64,000 bases of DNA from Shinisaurus crocodilurus (lineage: Eukaryota > Chordata > Lepidosauria > Squamata > Shinisauridae): contig JAHFWL010001269.1 in assembly GCA_021292165.1 (NCBI GenBank), forward strand, positions 1 through 64,000, written 5' to 3'. The position numbers and the translations under genes were made by a program. Within the stretch, counting starts at the first letter, position 1. Every line of letters starts with the position of its first letter. Under the pieces are notes generated by a model. It was given only the letters and a program-made list of their open reading frames with translations, was not told the DNA's origin and made no database searches. Shown here one piece after another: positions 1-9,636 of this stretch.

Positions 1-275
1 AAGAAGGGCGTTAGTGGTTAGGTGTTGGACTAGGACTCGGGAGATCCGGGTTCTAGTCCCCCGCTCGGCATGAAACTCACTGGTGACTTGGGCCAGTCAC
101 TGACTCTCAGCCTAACCTACCTCACAGGGTTGTTGTGAGGATAAAATTGAGAGGAGGAGGAGGAGGAGGAGGAGAGGAGGAGGAGGAGGAGGAGGAGAGA
201 ATGTAAGCTGCCTTGGGTTCCTTGCAGGAAAAAAGGCGGGTATAAATATAATATAATAAATAAATAAATAAATAA
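1..275 (+). mobile_element. tRNA-derived SINE (SINE-A), left end cut by window edge
   Basis: SINE-A reference copy. The sequence reads ...TAGTGGTTAGGTGTTGGAC, a GGTTCTAGTCCC pol III B-box-like stretch, a CTCACTGGTGACTTGGGCC body, then CCTCACAGGGTTGTTGTGAGG and the tail CTTGCAGGAAAAAAGGCGGG plus TATAAAT/AAATAAAT repeats. A (GGA)n tract has expanded inside the body at about 152-200. This architecture is that of a tRNA-headed SINE abundant in squamate genomes (recognised from memory). Copies also lie at 5184, 31637, 48252 and 53519. The tail (GGCGGGTATAAAT...AATAAATAAAT) resembles the L2 tail in this window, suggesting L2-type machinery moved it; that is inference. Confidence 0.85.
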
Positions 276-335
276 ATGAAGAAGAAGAAGAGAAGAGAAG
301 AAGAAGAAGAGAAGAAGAAGAAGAAGAAGAGAAGT
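152..335. repeat. (GGA)n and (GAA)n microsatellites in and after SINE-A
   Basis: A GGA tract at about 152-200 lies within the SINE body and a GAA/GAGAA tract at about 278-335 follows its tail. Long serine-, leucine- and phenylalanine-rich open frames here are translations of these tracts, not genes. Confidence 0.9.
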
Positions 336-340
336 AGTCA

Positions 341-1245
341 ACAAATGTGTCCCTCATGACACAGGACATAAATAAGTCTGTCTCTCTCTCCCTCTCTCCC
401 TTTATACTCACAGGCATCTGAAGTCTATATCACACACAAATATCTATGCTTATGACCATGGGCTCTTCCTCCACCCAAAATGGCTTTAATCTAATCTTGA
501 AGTCTGCTTACTTTCTATCTTTAACTAGTATATCAGGTTTATTATTTCTGTATATAGCAAGATCTCAGAGCTTTGTTCAAAGCCAAGTAAGAGATTTTTT
601 TTGCTGTAATCAGTAAATATTGTACATGTATGATGCTCTTAAATCGTGTTTATCAGAAGTAGTTTTGGGTAGTAATCAGTCTGTAGCATCTTATACTTCT
701 TATCACCAACAACCATGTATCTATATATATATATACACACACACACAACACACACACACACACACACACTTACCATTAATCAACAACAGGATGCACAGGA
801 AACCACAGACTGAAAATTGCTTGACTAGAATTTATCAGAAACTGTATATGCTCATTACAACCCCATTTGAAGCCATGAGTCTTTCTCCTATACAGATGCT
901 ACATAGCATAACATGTAACATACATCACAATGCAATAATTGGTGATGATAACACACTACCTTCTAATTCTAATTTACTCCAGTAGTGGGAGAGAGGTGTT
1001 GCTGGAGTCCAGCATGACTCCACTTACTCAGTTTGTCATTGGCTTCTTTGCTGACCAAGGGGGGGGGGGAGGTGTCCTGACTGGGCATAAGGCCCAGGGG
1101 ACCAGACGGCACATAGTGCTCACTGATTGGTCGGTCATGCTAAGCAAGGCGAGTCTGGAAAGCCACTGCAGGAGTCCTACTGGAGTATGCCGCCCTATGA
1201 ACTGTTGTCCCACAAGGACTACAGTCAAGCTGAGGCCTTAACATT
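341..1245. other. No gene recognised; TA/CA microsatellite and G-run
   Basis: AT-rich single-copy-looking DNA. A (TA)n(CA)n tract spans about 720-770 and a run of ten G's lies near 1060. The 985-1240 stretch is richer in GC but matches no family I know. Short open frames on both strands lack a recognisable domain. Confidence 0.5.
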
Positions 1246-3035
1246 ATTTGTTTGTAAATAGAATAGACAGATATACTAAAACCAGGTAGCAAAATGCAAA
1301 TAAAAAAACATCATGAGCATAAATATATACACATAACTAAAAACCAGTAGCAAAAAGTGGATAAGACATCATAAGCATTTCCTCCCTTATGGCTAAGTCA
1401 TACAGAAGTATGTACAACCGTCAGTAACCACCTCCAAATTCCTGAGAGAGGTTGGGCCCAATATCTGCTACACAGACCCCAAAAGCATTACAAAAGTCAT
1501 GTGACTGCGGCAAGCCATCCATTGCTGTACCATAATCTAGGCCAATGGAACTTGTAATATGAGGGATCCCTTGTCAGAAAGAAGAACGCTTAACAATAGA
1601 ATTCATCTAGATCTCCCAGGAAGTTTATAAATAATTGGAGACATGAGATCCCTGCGCAATCTCAATAAAAATGGTAATGTAGAGAACGTGTCCCACAGTT
1701 TCGACTTGTCAGCTATTGCAAGGCCAGGGCTTTTTTCTGGTGGAACTCACCGGACTGAGTTCCAGCACCTTTTCTTCTATTATTGCATTACAATTAATCG
1801 CCATCTACTCCCGAGAAATGTAATCCAAGAGTTCGGGTACCCTTTTTCTCCAGAAAAAAGCACTGGCAGAGGCACAAGCAATCTGAAAAAGGCAAGCGCT
1901 GGAATCTCCCCTCCAAAAGCTTTGAGGGCAGAACATTAAATCTGGCTAGAGTAAAAGCCCTTATGGTCTTAAATGACATTGAACTAGCCAGATACGATGG
2001 GAGAATAAAGCATTATTCATGACAACACTGTATTGCCCCATCGAACCTACATGATCTTGGGAGTTCTATGTCCCAAATCCTTTGTTTAACTGCTGCTTTA
2101 GCATTAGCATAACCCATCTCTATAAGAATATTAGGGGAGAAGCCAATTCTCAATATTTCATTGAGAGCAAGTTTTTCCATTCTGTTTGGAAAGGATCCAA
2201 TAGGGTCAGCAGGGCCAAGCCTTCTGGAAAAAAAATAAGCTTTAGCCAATAATTAATCATGAGGACATTAGCATGCACTAATAGAAACTAAGCCGGCCTC
2301 AAGGTGAAGAGCTACATTGGGGGTACAAGGAGGTACGGCCAAAATAGTTCTCAAAAATTTGGTTTGAACAATCTCGAGGGGACGCAGAATAGAAAACGCA
2401 AACAGCTGGGAGCCATAGAGCATTTGGGGGATGGATAACTTTACCCTTAAATACTTGAATTACTGATGGAACATGTCACCCCCCCTTGGTATAAAAAAAT
2501 CTAGTTAAAGCTGCTACACTTTTCCGGGCATTCATTGCAGCATGCTTTATTTGGGGGGGCCAGGATCCAGAGGAATGGAAAACTATGCTTAAGTATTTGT
2601 AACTCGATACCTGCTCAATAGGGTGTCCATTTATAGTCCATTTCTGCTTAATTCTCCTTCTGCTAGTCACCAACACCATGGATTTAGAGTAATTAATTAC
2701 TAACTGTTCATTGTTGCAATAAGAAGAAAAAGCCCTCAGAAATCTTCTCAGACCAACACAGGTTAATGACAACAGAACTGCATCGTCAGCTGAGCATACA
2801 ATAAAATTGAAATAGAGCATGAGTGTAGCTTGGGTGTGTGTGTGTGAAAATCAGGGTTTGATAAATTATCCACTATATCATTAAAGAAATTGAATAAAGT
2901 GGGTGCTAATATACAACCCTGTTTTACCCTGTTGAACACTGGGATAGAATCAGACAGAACTCCAGCCAGCAGCTTTGGTTGTTGATCCCTGGATTGTAAT
3001 TTTTGGCTTCTAATTTCTGTCTCTCATTCAGTGGC
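1246..3035 (-). mobile_element. 5'-truncated non-LTR retrotransposon, reverse-transcriptase C-terminal half
   Basis: Minus-strand translation gives RT block motifs: QGCILAPTLFNFF near 2920, an (A)DDAVLLSL catalytic box near 2790, then INYSKSMVLV, a TINGHPIEQVSSYKYL block (2580-2650), and further 3' QMLYGSQLFAF, FLRTILAVPPC and a C-terminal TIRAFTLARFNVLPSKLLEGRF near 1900-1970. Stop codons and shifts interrupt the frame, so it is a dead copy. An ~470-bp stretch down to about 1246 continues past the last coding similarity. The 5' end is lost near 3035, where family R begins. A hAT-type MITE (1725-1865) splits the C-terminus. The element resembles LINEs that are common in squamates, but I cannot assign the clade. 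A 46-bp piece (2651-2696) recurs at 4491. Confidence 0.8.
1725..1865. mobile_element. hAT-type MITE with CAGGGCTTTTTTC ends
   Basis: The unit starts CAGGGCTTTTTTCTGG and ends CCAGAAAAAAGCACTG, an inverted pair with the CAG...CTG termini usual for hAT elements. Flanks TGCAAGGC and GCAGAGGC agree only if one indel is allowed, so the 8-bp duplication is decayed. It interrupts the LINE reading frame, so it is younger than the LINE. Confidence 0.7.
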
Positions 3036-3045
3036 TGTGTCCAGA

Positions 3046-3600
3046 TAGGGATGTATAAAAATTTACTTTTTAACAGCAGAACTTGTTAAACTTGTTTTTA
3101 GTAACAGCAGAACTTGCCCCATGCGCAAACCCCATTCGCAAACCCAAGCACATGTGCATTTTTTTCAGGCAAAGCTGACATATTCCCAAGCTTGTGATCA
3201 CATTTGAAAAATGTGTTTGAGAGAAGAAGGGGGGGGGAGCACTTTAAAATGTGCATTTTGGGGGAAATACGCCCATTCACAGTTTAGTTCAGTGTTCTCC
3301 AACCTTGGGTCCCCAGATGTTTTTGGCCTACAACTCCCAGCATGCCCCAGCCAGCATAGCTGGCTGGGGCATGCTGGGAGTTGTAGGCCAAAAACATCTG
3401 GGGACCAAGGTTGGAGAACACTGGTTTAGTTAATAGAGGGAAAGTACACATTTGGGTGCAGACTTTTGAAAATTGTGCACCCAACTGTGCACTTTTCCCA
3501 TTAGAACAACAACAAAAGCTCTCATTTGAGAATCAGAAAACCAAGCTTCGAGGTGGAAATCGGAGAACCTCAACAAGCTTGGGCTTTGCTGATTCTCCCC
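3046..3600 (+). repeat. Family R copy, interrupted by a palindromic MITE
   Basis: Family R is a ~430-bp dispersed repeat. It starts TAGGGATGTAT, contains repeated blocks such as ACATTTGAAAAATGTG and TTTGAAAATTGTGCAC, and ends near a sequence like AGCTTGGGCTTTGCTGATT. In well-kept copies the far end reads CATCCCTA, so the termini are inverted repeats. The copy here is diverged and was hit by the MITE at 3290-3423, whose target duplication GTTTAGTT lies inside it. I count about 17 copies or fragments in the window. Confidence 0.65.
3290..3423. mobile_element. Near-perfect hairpin hAT-type MITE with exact 8-bp TSD
   Basis: The 134-bp unit begins CAGTGTTCTCCAACC and ends GGTTGGAGAACACTG. Left arm 3290-3353 and right arm 3361-3423 are complementary along their whole length except for one missing base (GGGTCCCC against GGGGACC). 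Direct repeats GTTTAGTT at 3282-3289 and 3424-3431 are identical. Together these mark a recent hAT-superfamily insertion, with no internal coding capacity. Open frames on both strands give the same peptide because of the palindrome. Confidence 0.9.
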
Positions 3601-3727
3601 TCCCTACCTACAGCCCAGCTCTGACAGTAAGTGCTTTCAAAGTGAGGTACAATGTGCACCTAACCTGTGACCTAATGGTGTGATGTGGACCAGGCTTCTG
3701 GAATGTGTTGGCCCTTCTGGAAGCACA

Positions 3728-3729
3728 TA

Positions 3730-3778
<49 letters not shown>

Positions 3779-4575
3779 TTATTTATTTATTTCATTTCTA
3801 TACCACCCAATAGCTGAAGCTCTCTGGGCAGTTAAGAGCAATGTATGCAATACAATTAAATGCAAAATACAAATGCAATAAAAACAGCATACAATTTCAA
3901 TACAAAATTTAAAACAGTATTTAAAGCAATGTGAGCCACTAAAAAGAGTTCCATACAGCTAGAAATGCTAGAAAAGGGGGGGACGACAGATGACATAACC
4001 CTCCCCCCATGCCATTTAAGGCAATTAAATGCCATTAAATGCCTTGGTATAGAGGGTAGTCTTAACCTGGTGCCAAAAGGACAGCAGAGTTGGCACCAGG
4101 CAAGTCTCTGTGGGGAAATCATTCCATAATCGGGGGGCTGCCACTGAGAAGGCCCTCTTCCTTGTTGCCACCATCTGAGCCTCCCTTGGAGGTGGCACTT
4201 GGAAGAAGGCCTCAGATGTTCAGCTTAGTGTCTGGGTAGATTTAGATCAGGAGAGGTGCTCCGACAGGTATTGTGGTCCTAAGCCATAGAAAACTTTATA
4301 CATTAAAACCAGCACCTTGAATTGGACTTGGAAGCATACAGGCAGCCAACATAAGTGGGCCAGAATTGGTGTTATATGCTCGGAACTTTGGGCCCAGTCA
4401 TTAATCTGGCTGCCGCATTTTGCACAAGCTGCAGCCTCTGAACAGTCTTCAAGGGCAGCCCCACGTAGAGTGCAGTGATCTAACTTGGAGATTCTCCTTC
4501 TGCTAGTCACCAACACCATGGATTTAGAGTAATTAAGAGCATAGATTACTGAAACCAGGCTATCCCTGTCTGGGA
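3728..4575 (-). mobile_element. L2-type LINE, 3' end and RT C-terminus
   Basis: The 3' end is at low coordinates: (TTA)n at 3729-3775, then TTTATTTATTTCATTTC and the complement of GGGCGGTATAGAAATG-like sequence, the known L2 tail of squamates. Minus-strand translation gives SEHITPILAHLCWLPVCF and YGLGPQYLSEHLS (4260-4400), which match the L2 RT C-terminal block LQNAAARLLTG...HWLP...LGPQYL. The frame is broken, so this is a fossil. A 46-bp foreign patch (4491-4536) sits between TTGGAG and GAGCATAGATTACTG, where the L2 consensus I know has only about seven bases. Confidence 0.85.
4491..4536 (+). other. 46-bp patch identical to 2651-2696, inside L2
   Basis: All 46 bases equal 2651-2696 of the neighbouring LINE, in the same orientation and 1,840 bp away; the match ends abruptly on both sides. 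It encodes the same minus-strand peptide SKSMVLVTSRRRI in both places. It has no tail or target duplication, so it is best read as filler copied during break repair. Confidence 0.85.
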
Positions 4576-5183
4576 TAGTTATATCTATCTCAGGGACATA
4601 CTGCAGCAAGAGGATTCTGTTTAGGAAGGATAGCAGCTGATGGCCCTTCAACACAGTAATAATCAAGGGTCATACAAATAGGTCCCTGAATGTAATTCGT
4701 CTTTTATACCTGGCCTCCCCCAGCTGACTGTTCCTGGGAGTAAGGTGAAAGGTGAAGGCTTAATATACGAAGGCAGAAAAAGCAAACATCTCCTCATGCT
4801 CCAAATGCATATATTCAAGTCTTCTAACAATGTTGAGGCTGTGGAATGATTTACTGTGAATGGTGATTCTCACATTTAATGAAGTGTAACCCTCTTGGCC
4901 CTCTGCACGTATAAGGAGATAATTTATGACATTTGTGACTTTATTACAAGGTACTATGTGCTCCGTTGCCCTCCTAGCTAGTGGAGGCCACTGCCGAGGA
5001 CTCCGTGGAGAAGATGCTTGTTATTTCTATTTAGACTGAAAGGCCTGTGTCTAAACAATGAAAGCGTAAAGTAGAACGAAGTTTTGAAGCTTTGTTCATA
5101 CCTGATATAAAAAGCGCTTATAATATGAATCAAAGGATTATGCTAAATCTCCTTATTTATCATCATGATTCCAGTTCATCAGA
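4576..5183. other. No feature recognised
   Basis: AT-rich sequence with no open frame of note and no repeat I recognise. It may include further decayed L2 sequence next to 4575. Confidence 0.4.
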
Positions 5184-5545
5184 GCCAGTGTGGTATAGTG
5201 GTTAGAGTGTTGGACTGGGACTGGACCAGTCATGGACTCTCAGCTAGAGATGTTAACGTACCTTTTGGGGGGGCCGCCTCGCCTCTCCATGCTGGGCCCC
5301 CCCACTGCTCGATTCTCAGTGGCGCGGAGCAATTCTCCGTGCCGCTCGAGCTGCCCACGCCCAACGTGATGGGACCCTGCGCCGGCGCAATGGGACCCCG
5401 TGCTGTGTCTTTTCTGTAGAAACCAGGGCAACAGGGCTTAAAATGGCCGTGCTGGACTGGGACTCGGGAGGAGGAGAATTATGCAAACCACCTCGGGTAC
5501 CTTGCAGGAAAAAAGGCAGGATGTAAATTTAATAAATAAATAAAC
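5184..5545 (+). mobile_element. SINE-A copy split by a CpG-rich insert
   Basis: The head AGCCAGTGTGGTATAGTGG is at 5184-5202 and the tail CTTGCAGGAAAAAAGGCAGG plus AATAAATAAATAA ends near 5545. Between about 5245 and 5450 the SINE body is replaced by GC-rich DNA. The string TGGACTGGGACT occurs on both sides (near 5211 and 5453), so part of the SINE is repeated around the insert. The TAGAGATGTTAACG at the insert's left edge resembles the family R terminus TAGGGATGT, a weak hint that the insert is a related DNA element. Confidence 0.7.
5250..5450. other. CpG-rich insert within SINE-A
   Basis: The stretch contains many CpG sites (for example GCCGCTCGAG and GCGCCGGCGC) in a window that is otherwise CpG-poor. 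No coding domain is recognisable. CpG retention points to a young insertion or to local lack of methylation. Confidence 0.55.
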
Positions 5546-5555
5546 GAACAAACCA

Positions 5556-6030
5556 ATAGCAGGGTTTTAATTTTTTTTTGTTGCAACATATAGAAAAGTA
5601 CAAAAAGGGAAAAGTCACATTAAGAAAAACTACACACACACACACACATACACACACACACAATATAAACAAGACCAATCAATACTAATCACAAAATGAC
5701 AATGAAATTGGTATGAAATCACTACTCTATATCATAGCCAATATTTGCTCCATTACATTATTTGGAATAATCCTATATGATACAACATTTTAGCAAAGTT
5801 CTCTTTAATAGCCACATTTACAGACACAGATAATGCTAAGTTTCACAAGTACACCTCATCTTTATCCAATATGCAAATACTTCCCATGAAATCCATTCTT
5901 TTCAAGGAATGTCTGTATTATTTGTTTAACAAATTACTCTCTTAATTCAGTATCCACTTCCCACCAACAAGTTAAAGCTGTTAAAATAGTGGCATGGTAA
6001 TTGTCACATTGTGATCACAACCTAGGCCTC
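5556..6030 (-). mobile_element. Possible L1-like 3' region
   Basis: AT-rich sequence starts with a T-run (TTTTAATTTTTTTTTG) and carries a CA microsatellite near 5634-5665. On the minus strand this would be a LINE 3' UTR ending in poly(A). The similarity in style to 22891-23215 is the only support, so the assignment is tentative. Confidence 0.35.
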
Positions 6031-6035
6031 CCTTG

Positions 6036-6128
6036 GACTGCAATCTTATGCACACTTACCTGTGAATAAGTCCCATTGAACTTAATGGGGCTTAGTTCTC
6101 TGAAGACATGAATAAGATTGTATTGTTA
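6036..6128. mobile_element. Short MITE, TGCAATCTTATGCA type (M1)
   Basis: The unit reads TGCAATCTTATGCACACTTA ... AAGTCCCATTGAACTTAATG ... GAATAAGATTGTA, with inverted ends. This is a very common short repeat of squamate genomes (from memory). Related copies lie at 27148, 54040 and, in part, 55716. Confidence 0.75.
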
Positions 6129-6567
6129 GATCCTACATGTTGCTAGGTTTTTGAACAAATTCTTGCAGGGTTTTTTTTTTTCTTCCAAATCAATTGATTA
6201 CAGATGGTTTGAATCATATCCAGTATCTTCTGGGAGATTTAAATAGGCAGAAAGAAAAAGATGAATCAGAACTTTGATAGTGCTTTCATTAAAATAACTG
6301 AGATCCATGCATGAGAATACATTTCCCACCTGGCTAAATCCTTTCTAAGTGATAAACTAGACATGACTTTACTCACATTTTATTTTTGGATTCCATTCTT
6401 GGGACTGACCACATCTCAAAAATCATCTTCTGGGAAACCCCGAGATCAAGGTCATGGCATGGGGTGAGGAGATCAGTCCTTTCCTGCATGGGACCACCAC
6501 AGATGCCTGGGTTGTTCTGGCCCTATATTGCCATATGAAGCATCTGAGCCTTACTGTATTGCTAGAG
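6129..6567. other. No feature recognised
   Basis: Unique-looking AT-rich DNA with a run of ten T's near 6172. No repeat or coding signal is apparent. Confidence 0.4.
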
Positions 6568-6703
6568 CAGGGCTCTCCTACCTTGGGTCCCCAGATGTTG
6601 CTGGCCTACAGCTCCCAGCATACCCAGCCAGCATGGCTAATGGCAAGGGATTCTGGGAACTGTAGTCCAGCAACATCTGGGGACCCAAGGTTGGAGAGTC
6701 CTG
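6568..6703. mobile_element. Palindromic hAT-type MITE (P2)
   Basis: The ends are CAGGGCTCTCCTACC and GGTTGGAGAGTCCTG. Both arms carry the TTGGGTCCCCAGATGTTGCTGG block in inverted orientation, joined by CAGCCAGCATGGCTAATGG. Flanking octamers TGCTAGAG and TATTGGAG match at five of eight positions. The copy at 12866 is the better preserved relative. Confidence 0.85.
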
Positions 6704-6775
6704 TATTGGAGGAAACCTTCCGTGAGTTGACCCTTGACTGTTGCTTACATCAGTAGCTGGCAGGATGAATAAATC

Positions 6776-6900
6776 CAGCCTTCCCCAACCTGGTGCCCTT
6801 CAGATGAGTTGGACTGCAATTTATCTATTTGCCTTCATCGTTGGCTGTGAATGATGGGAGTTGCACTCCTACACAACTGGAGGGTACCAGTTGTGTGAAA
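6776..6900. mobile_element. hAT-type MITE (P3), right end decayed
   Basis: It begins CAGCCTTCCCCAACCTGGTG, a terminus I know from squamate hAT MITEs, and contains GAATGATGGGAGTTGCA and GGAGGGTACCAG. The expected closing GGTTGGGGAAGGCTG has degenerated. Relatives lie at 7206, 23959 and 27563. Confidence 0.75.
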
Positions 6901-7205
6901 CAGTGAGGGAGGGGGGCTCTTCTAGCACCCTTCACTATCCTTATGCTGGCTCAACACAGAGGAGGGTTTTGTGTGGCACTGCAGTGAGACTGAATGACAT
7001 GAGAGTTCAGATTTGTTATTACGGATGTGGAACAGCCTCATGAGGAATGAGAGAAAAATACCCATTCACTACCATGTTGAAATTTCTACCAGCAGGTATG
7101 CCGGAAGACATCTTGCTTTGGAAGTGGAAATGTTTGGTCGGGATAAAATGGGGTTGTAGTTGAAAAGAAAGTGATAACTGAAAGGTTAAAGCACATTATT
7201 TCTGC

Positions 7206-7285
7206 CCATTTGCCATGTTGGCTGGGAATGGTGGGAGTTGCAGTCCAACACATCTTGAGGGCATGAGGATGGGGAAGGCTGGATT
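7206..7285. mobile_element. Right half of a P3 hAT-type MITE
   Basis: It contains CATGTTGGCTGGGAATGG, TGGGAGTTGCAGTCCAACA and ends ATGGGGAAGGCTG. The left terminus is missing. Confidence 0.65.
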
Positions 7286-8160
7286 AACCTATTCTGCCAG
7301 CTGCTGCTGTAAGCAACAAACACAGGCATGGGTCAACTCACAGAAGGATTCCTCTAGCAATACAGTAAGGCTTCATAAGGAAATGCAGGACCAGAATAAT
7401 GTGGGGCATCTTTGCTGGTCCCAGGCAGGCACTCCATCTTCCACATCTGGATTTGAGCCTGAAGGACCAAGGAAATGTGTGGCTGTACAGAGGCCAAGTT
7501 GTAATCAAGCACAGTTTGTGATATTGCACAACACACACACACACAGGATTGTAACCATTGTTAGCCACCTTATGGATTTTTTTTTAATGGAAAGTTGAGC
7601 TATGCCTATTACTTTTAATTCGGCTTTATTTATTCAGATAATAGAGAGACACAGAGAAATCCAGATTCACTGGTTGGTGGTGGAGTTAGGATGGGTTAGA
7701 TGTGCCCTCAAACAGTGGGAGGGCCACATCCACCTTGGTGGCCCCTGGTACTCCTGCAGAAAGCTCTGAGGGTGAAGATCTACTGCCAGCAGTAGACCCC
7801 AAAACAGGGTGTTCCATGGGTGAGTCAGAGGCCATTTTGGATCCAGTGGATTCAAAGTGCCTCCATTTATGTACCTGAGAGGCCCCAGGATTGGGCCCAT
7901 TACCAATCCCAGGCTAGAGCTGGCATAGATAATGCCAGCCCATTGAAATCAATGGAGGGATTTGGAAGGAAAAGAAACAACAGATAACTCTTTGCATAGA
8001 GAACAACAACAACCCACACATGCCCCCACCTCCTGTTGGATAGTAGAAGCCAGCAGGGCTTTGGAAGTGGGGGATAGTCTGCCACTTCACCCCCACCCCA
8101 CCCCACCCCACCCCACTTAGGAATGCTTCGTCAGTGTCAAATGATGATGATAATGATCAT
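7286..8160. other. No gene recognised; CCCCA tandem tract
   Basis: Short CA and (CCCCA)n tracts lie near 7530 and 8090-8117, and a GAT-rich stretch precedes the SINE at 8172. The remainder matches no family I know, and the open frames show no domains. Confidence 0.45.
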
Positions 8161-8171
8161 GATGATGACAA

Positions 8172-8345
8172 TGATTCATGGATCATAGAGTTGGAAGGGG
8201 CCTACAAGGCCATCGAGTCCAACCCCCTGCTCAATGCAGGAAACCAGAGGAGGGGTCTCCCATCCAAGTATTTATTTATTATTTACATTTATTAATCGCC
8301 CATCTGGCCGGCAACCGGCCACCCTGCTTAACTTTCCACACTCAG
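8172..8345 (-). mobile_element. 5S-rRNA-headed SINE with CR1-like tail (SINE-5S)
   Basis: Read on the minus strand, the head matches the 3' two thirds of vertebrate 5S rRNA: GTCTGAGTGTGGAAAG, TTAAGCAGGGTGG and ACTTGGATGGGAGACC (5S: GTCTGATCTCGGAAGC, TAAGCAGGGTCGGG, ACTTGGATGGGAGACC). It is followed by CCTGCATTGAGCAGGGGG, TTGGACTCGATGGCC, TTGTAGGCCCC and CCAACTCTATGATC, the 3' tail of a CR1 LINE subfamily. The 5S part carries the internal pol III promoter region in the parent gene. A 41-bp insert (8271-8311) splits the 5S-derived head. The second copy is at 59900. Confidence 0.85.
8271..8311 (-). mobile_element. 41-bp retroposon tail inserted in SINE-5S
   Basis: On the minus strand the insert reads CCGGCCAGATGGGCGATTAA followed by TAAATGTAAATAATAAATAAA, which has the form of a LINE/SINE 3' tail. 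It separates AACCGGCC from TACTTGGATGG within the 5S-derived head. No clear target duplication is present. Confidence 0.6.
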
Positions 8346-9124
8346 ACAAGCTGAGCCAGCATGAGCCACAGGCCTGTACTTAGGGACTTTCCTAAACATT
8401 GCAGCAAATCATTTAACAAAGATTTATGTGTTTGCAGTTACTTGGTCTTTATACTACAGGCATTCTTTGCTTTTACATTATTGCATAAGGAACACATGCA
8501 CTTTTGAAGCTCAATCTCCTTGCCATGTTCTCCTACTGTGCAACTACTCAGAGAACTATCAAAACACTGTGGAGGGTGATAAAAAATAGTGTGTCGAAAA
8601 TAATCAGCTATTCAATCTGATCTCACCTTTTTTTTTCTTGTTGTTTTTCTTATTTTTTAAAATGAAAATTCTTGTTTATTATCTAGCCTCTCCAGACAGG
8701 AAGAAAAAAAAAGAAAGCAAGAAGAAATCACATCTGAACAGTTTCCTGGATAATGTGAGCCGTATTGATATGTAGACTGTTTGCTTTCACAGATTAAAAA
8801 TGCATGTTACACTTGAGGTGTTCAAGCTGTGGAGCATATTGCAAAGGCAGGTTGCAAATTGCTGTAACTGATACACTATTTGTATGAAAATAACATTGAG
8901 GCATATGTAAATGTAGCATTTGATTATGTTGACCACTCAAGAGAGGGACGGAAAGATGGATGGAGCAAAGCAAGGAGAGACGGTTTCCAAATGACTGCCT
9001 TTCTTCAAAAACTGATAGTGACAACTCCTGCTTTGATTACACTAGCATGAGTATTATGGGTGTGAAAGAAACAGGAAGTGTCCTTTTCAGGTTCTAATTG
9101 GCAGGCTGTTACAGACATTGCCCT
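8346..9124. other. Mostly unique DNA; possible conserved element near 8750-8990
   Basis: No repeat is recognised. The 8750-8990 part (for example GAGCCGTATTGATATG, ACAGATTAAAAATGCATG, GATTATGTTGACC) has the mixed, low-CpG, non-repetitive character of conserved non-coding DNA, but this cannot be judged without a comparison. Confidence 0.3.
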
Positions 9125-9270
9125 GGATTGCACATAACTCTGTTCTGTTTAACCCATGGGTTGTTTAATTCTGAGTTGTCATGAAGTGCAAACTCAGCCA
9201 CACTAACAAACCATTATTTGTTAACCATGAACAACCCAAAAATAGAACCCATGGTCTGTTGTTGGGTAGT
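9125..9270. mobile_element. MITE with AACCCATGGGTTG-type ends
   Basis: Inverted motifs AACCCATGGGTTGTTTAA and GAACCCATGGTCTGTTG surround CACTAACAAACCATTATTTG and TTAACCATGAACAACCC. The AACAAACCATGG-style palindromes recall a known squamate MITE type. Boundaries are approximate. Confidence 0.5.
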
Positions 9271-9360
9271 GAACTCTGGGTCATTTTACCAACTGGTGTC
9301 TTTACATGTGAACCTATAAACCTGTAAACCTGTATCTGGATCAAGTATTGATGGTTCAAA

Positions 9361-9388
9361 CACCCCAGCTACTTACACACCCCAGATC
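9361..9388 (+). repeat. 28-bp exact direct repeat, copy 1
   Basis: CACCCCAGCTACTTACACAC plus CCCAGATC is identical to 10392-10419. The flanks differ at once on both sides. Confidence 0.85.
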
Positions 9389-9399
9389 TAATTACCTCT

Positions 9400-9615
9400 C
9401 ACTTAGATTACCCTTGCCAAATTTGATATTTACTGTTGAAACCAGCAATGAATGTTGTCAAAAGTTTCGGGACAGATTGACAAATGTATGCCCATCACTT
9501 AATGATTGCAGCATTTTACTGTATTCTTGCTTTATTTTATTGTATTAAATGGTTTTTGTATTCTGTAACTGTACTGTGATGGCCATTGGATATAAGCAAT
9601 AAATTGTGTTACTAC
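9400..9615 (+). mobile_element. Possible LINE 3' end
   Basis: The stretch ends ...GTACTGTGATGGCCATTGG, ATATAAGCAATAAATTGTG, a form seen at the 3' ends of squamate non-LTR elements. Plus-strand translation gives a weakly LINE-like CSILLYSCFILLY. I cannot name the family. Confidence 0.35.
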
Positions 9616-9636
9616 TTACTAATGATTGCAGCATCA

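Noticed and set aside
112..417. Long serine/leucine/phenylalanine-rich open frames
   Set aside because: They translate GGA and GAA microsatellites and a SINE; no gene.
2476..2820. 114-codon frame with RT similarity as a possible domesticated gene
   Set aside because: Neighbouring RT blocks are in other frames with stops and the element is split by a MITE, so it is a dead LINE.
3290..3423. CRISPR-like or terminator hairpin
   Set aside because: A single palindrome with an 8-bp TSD in a eukaryotic repeat landscape is a MITE.
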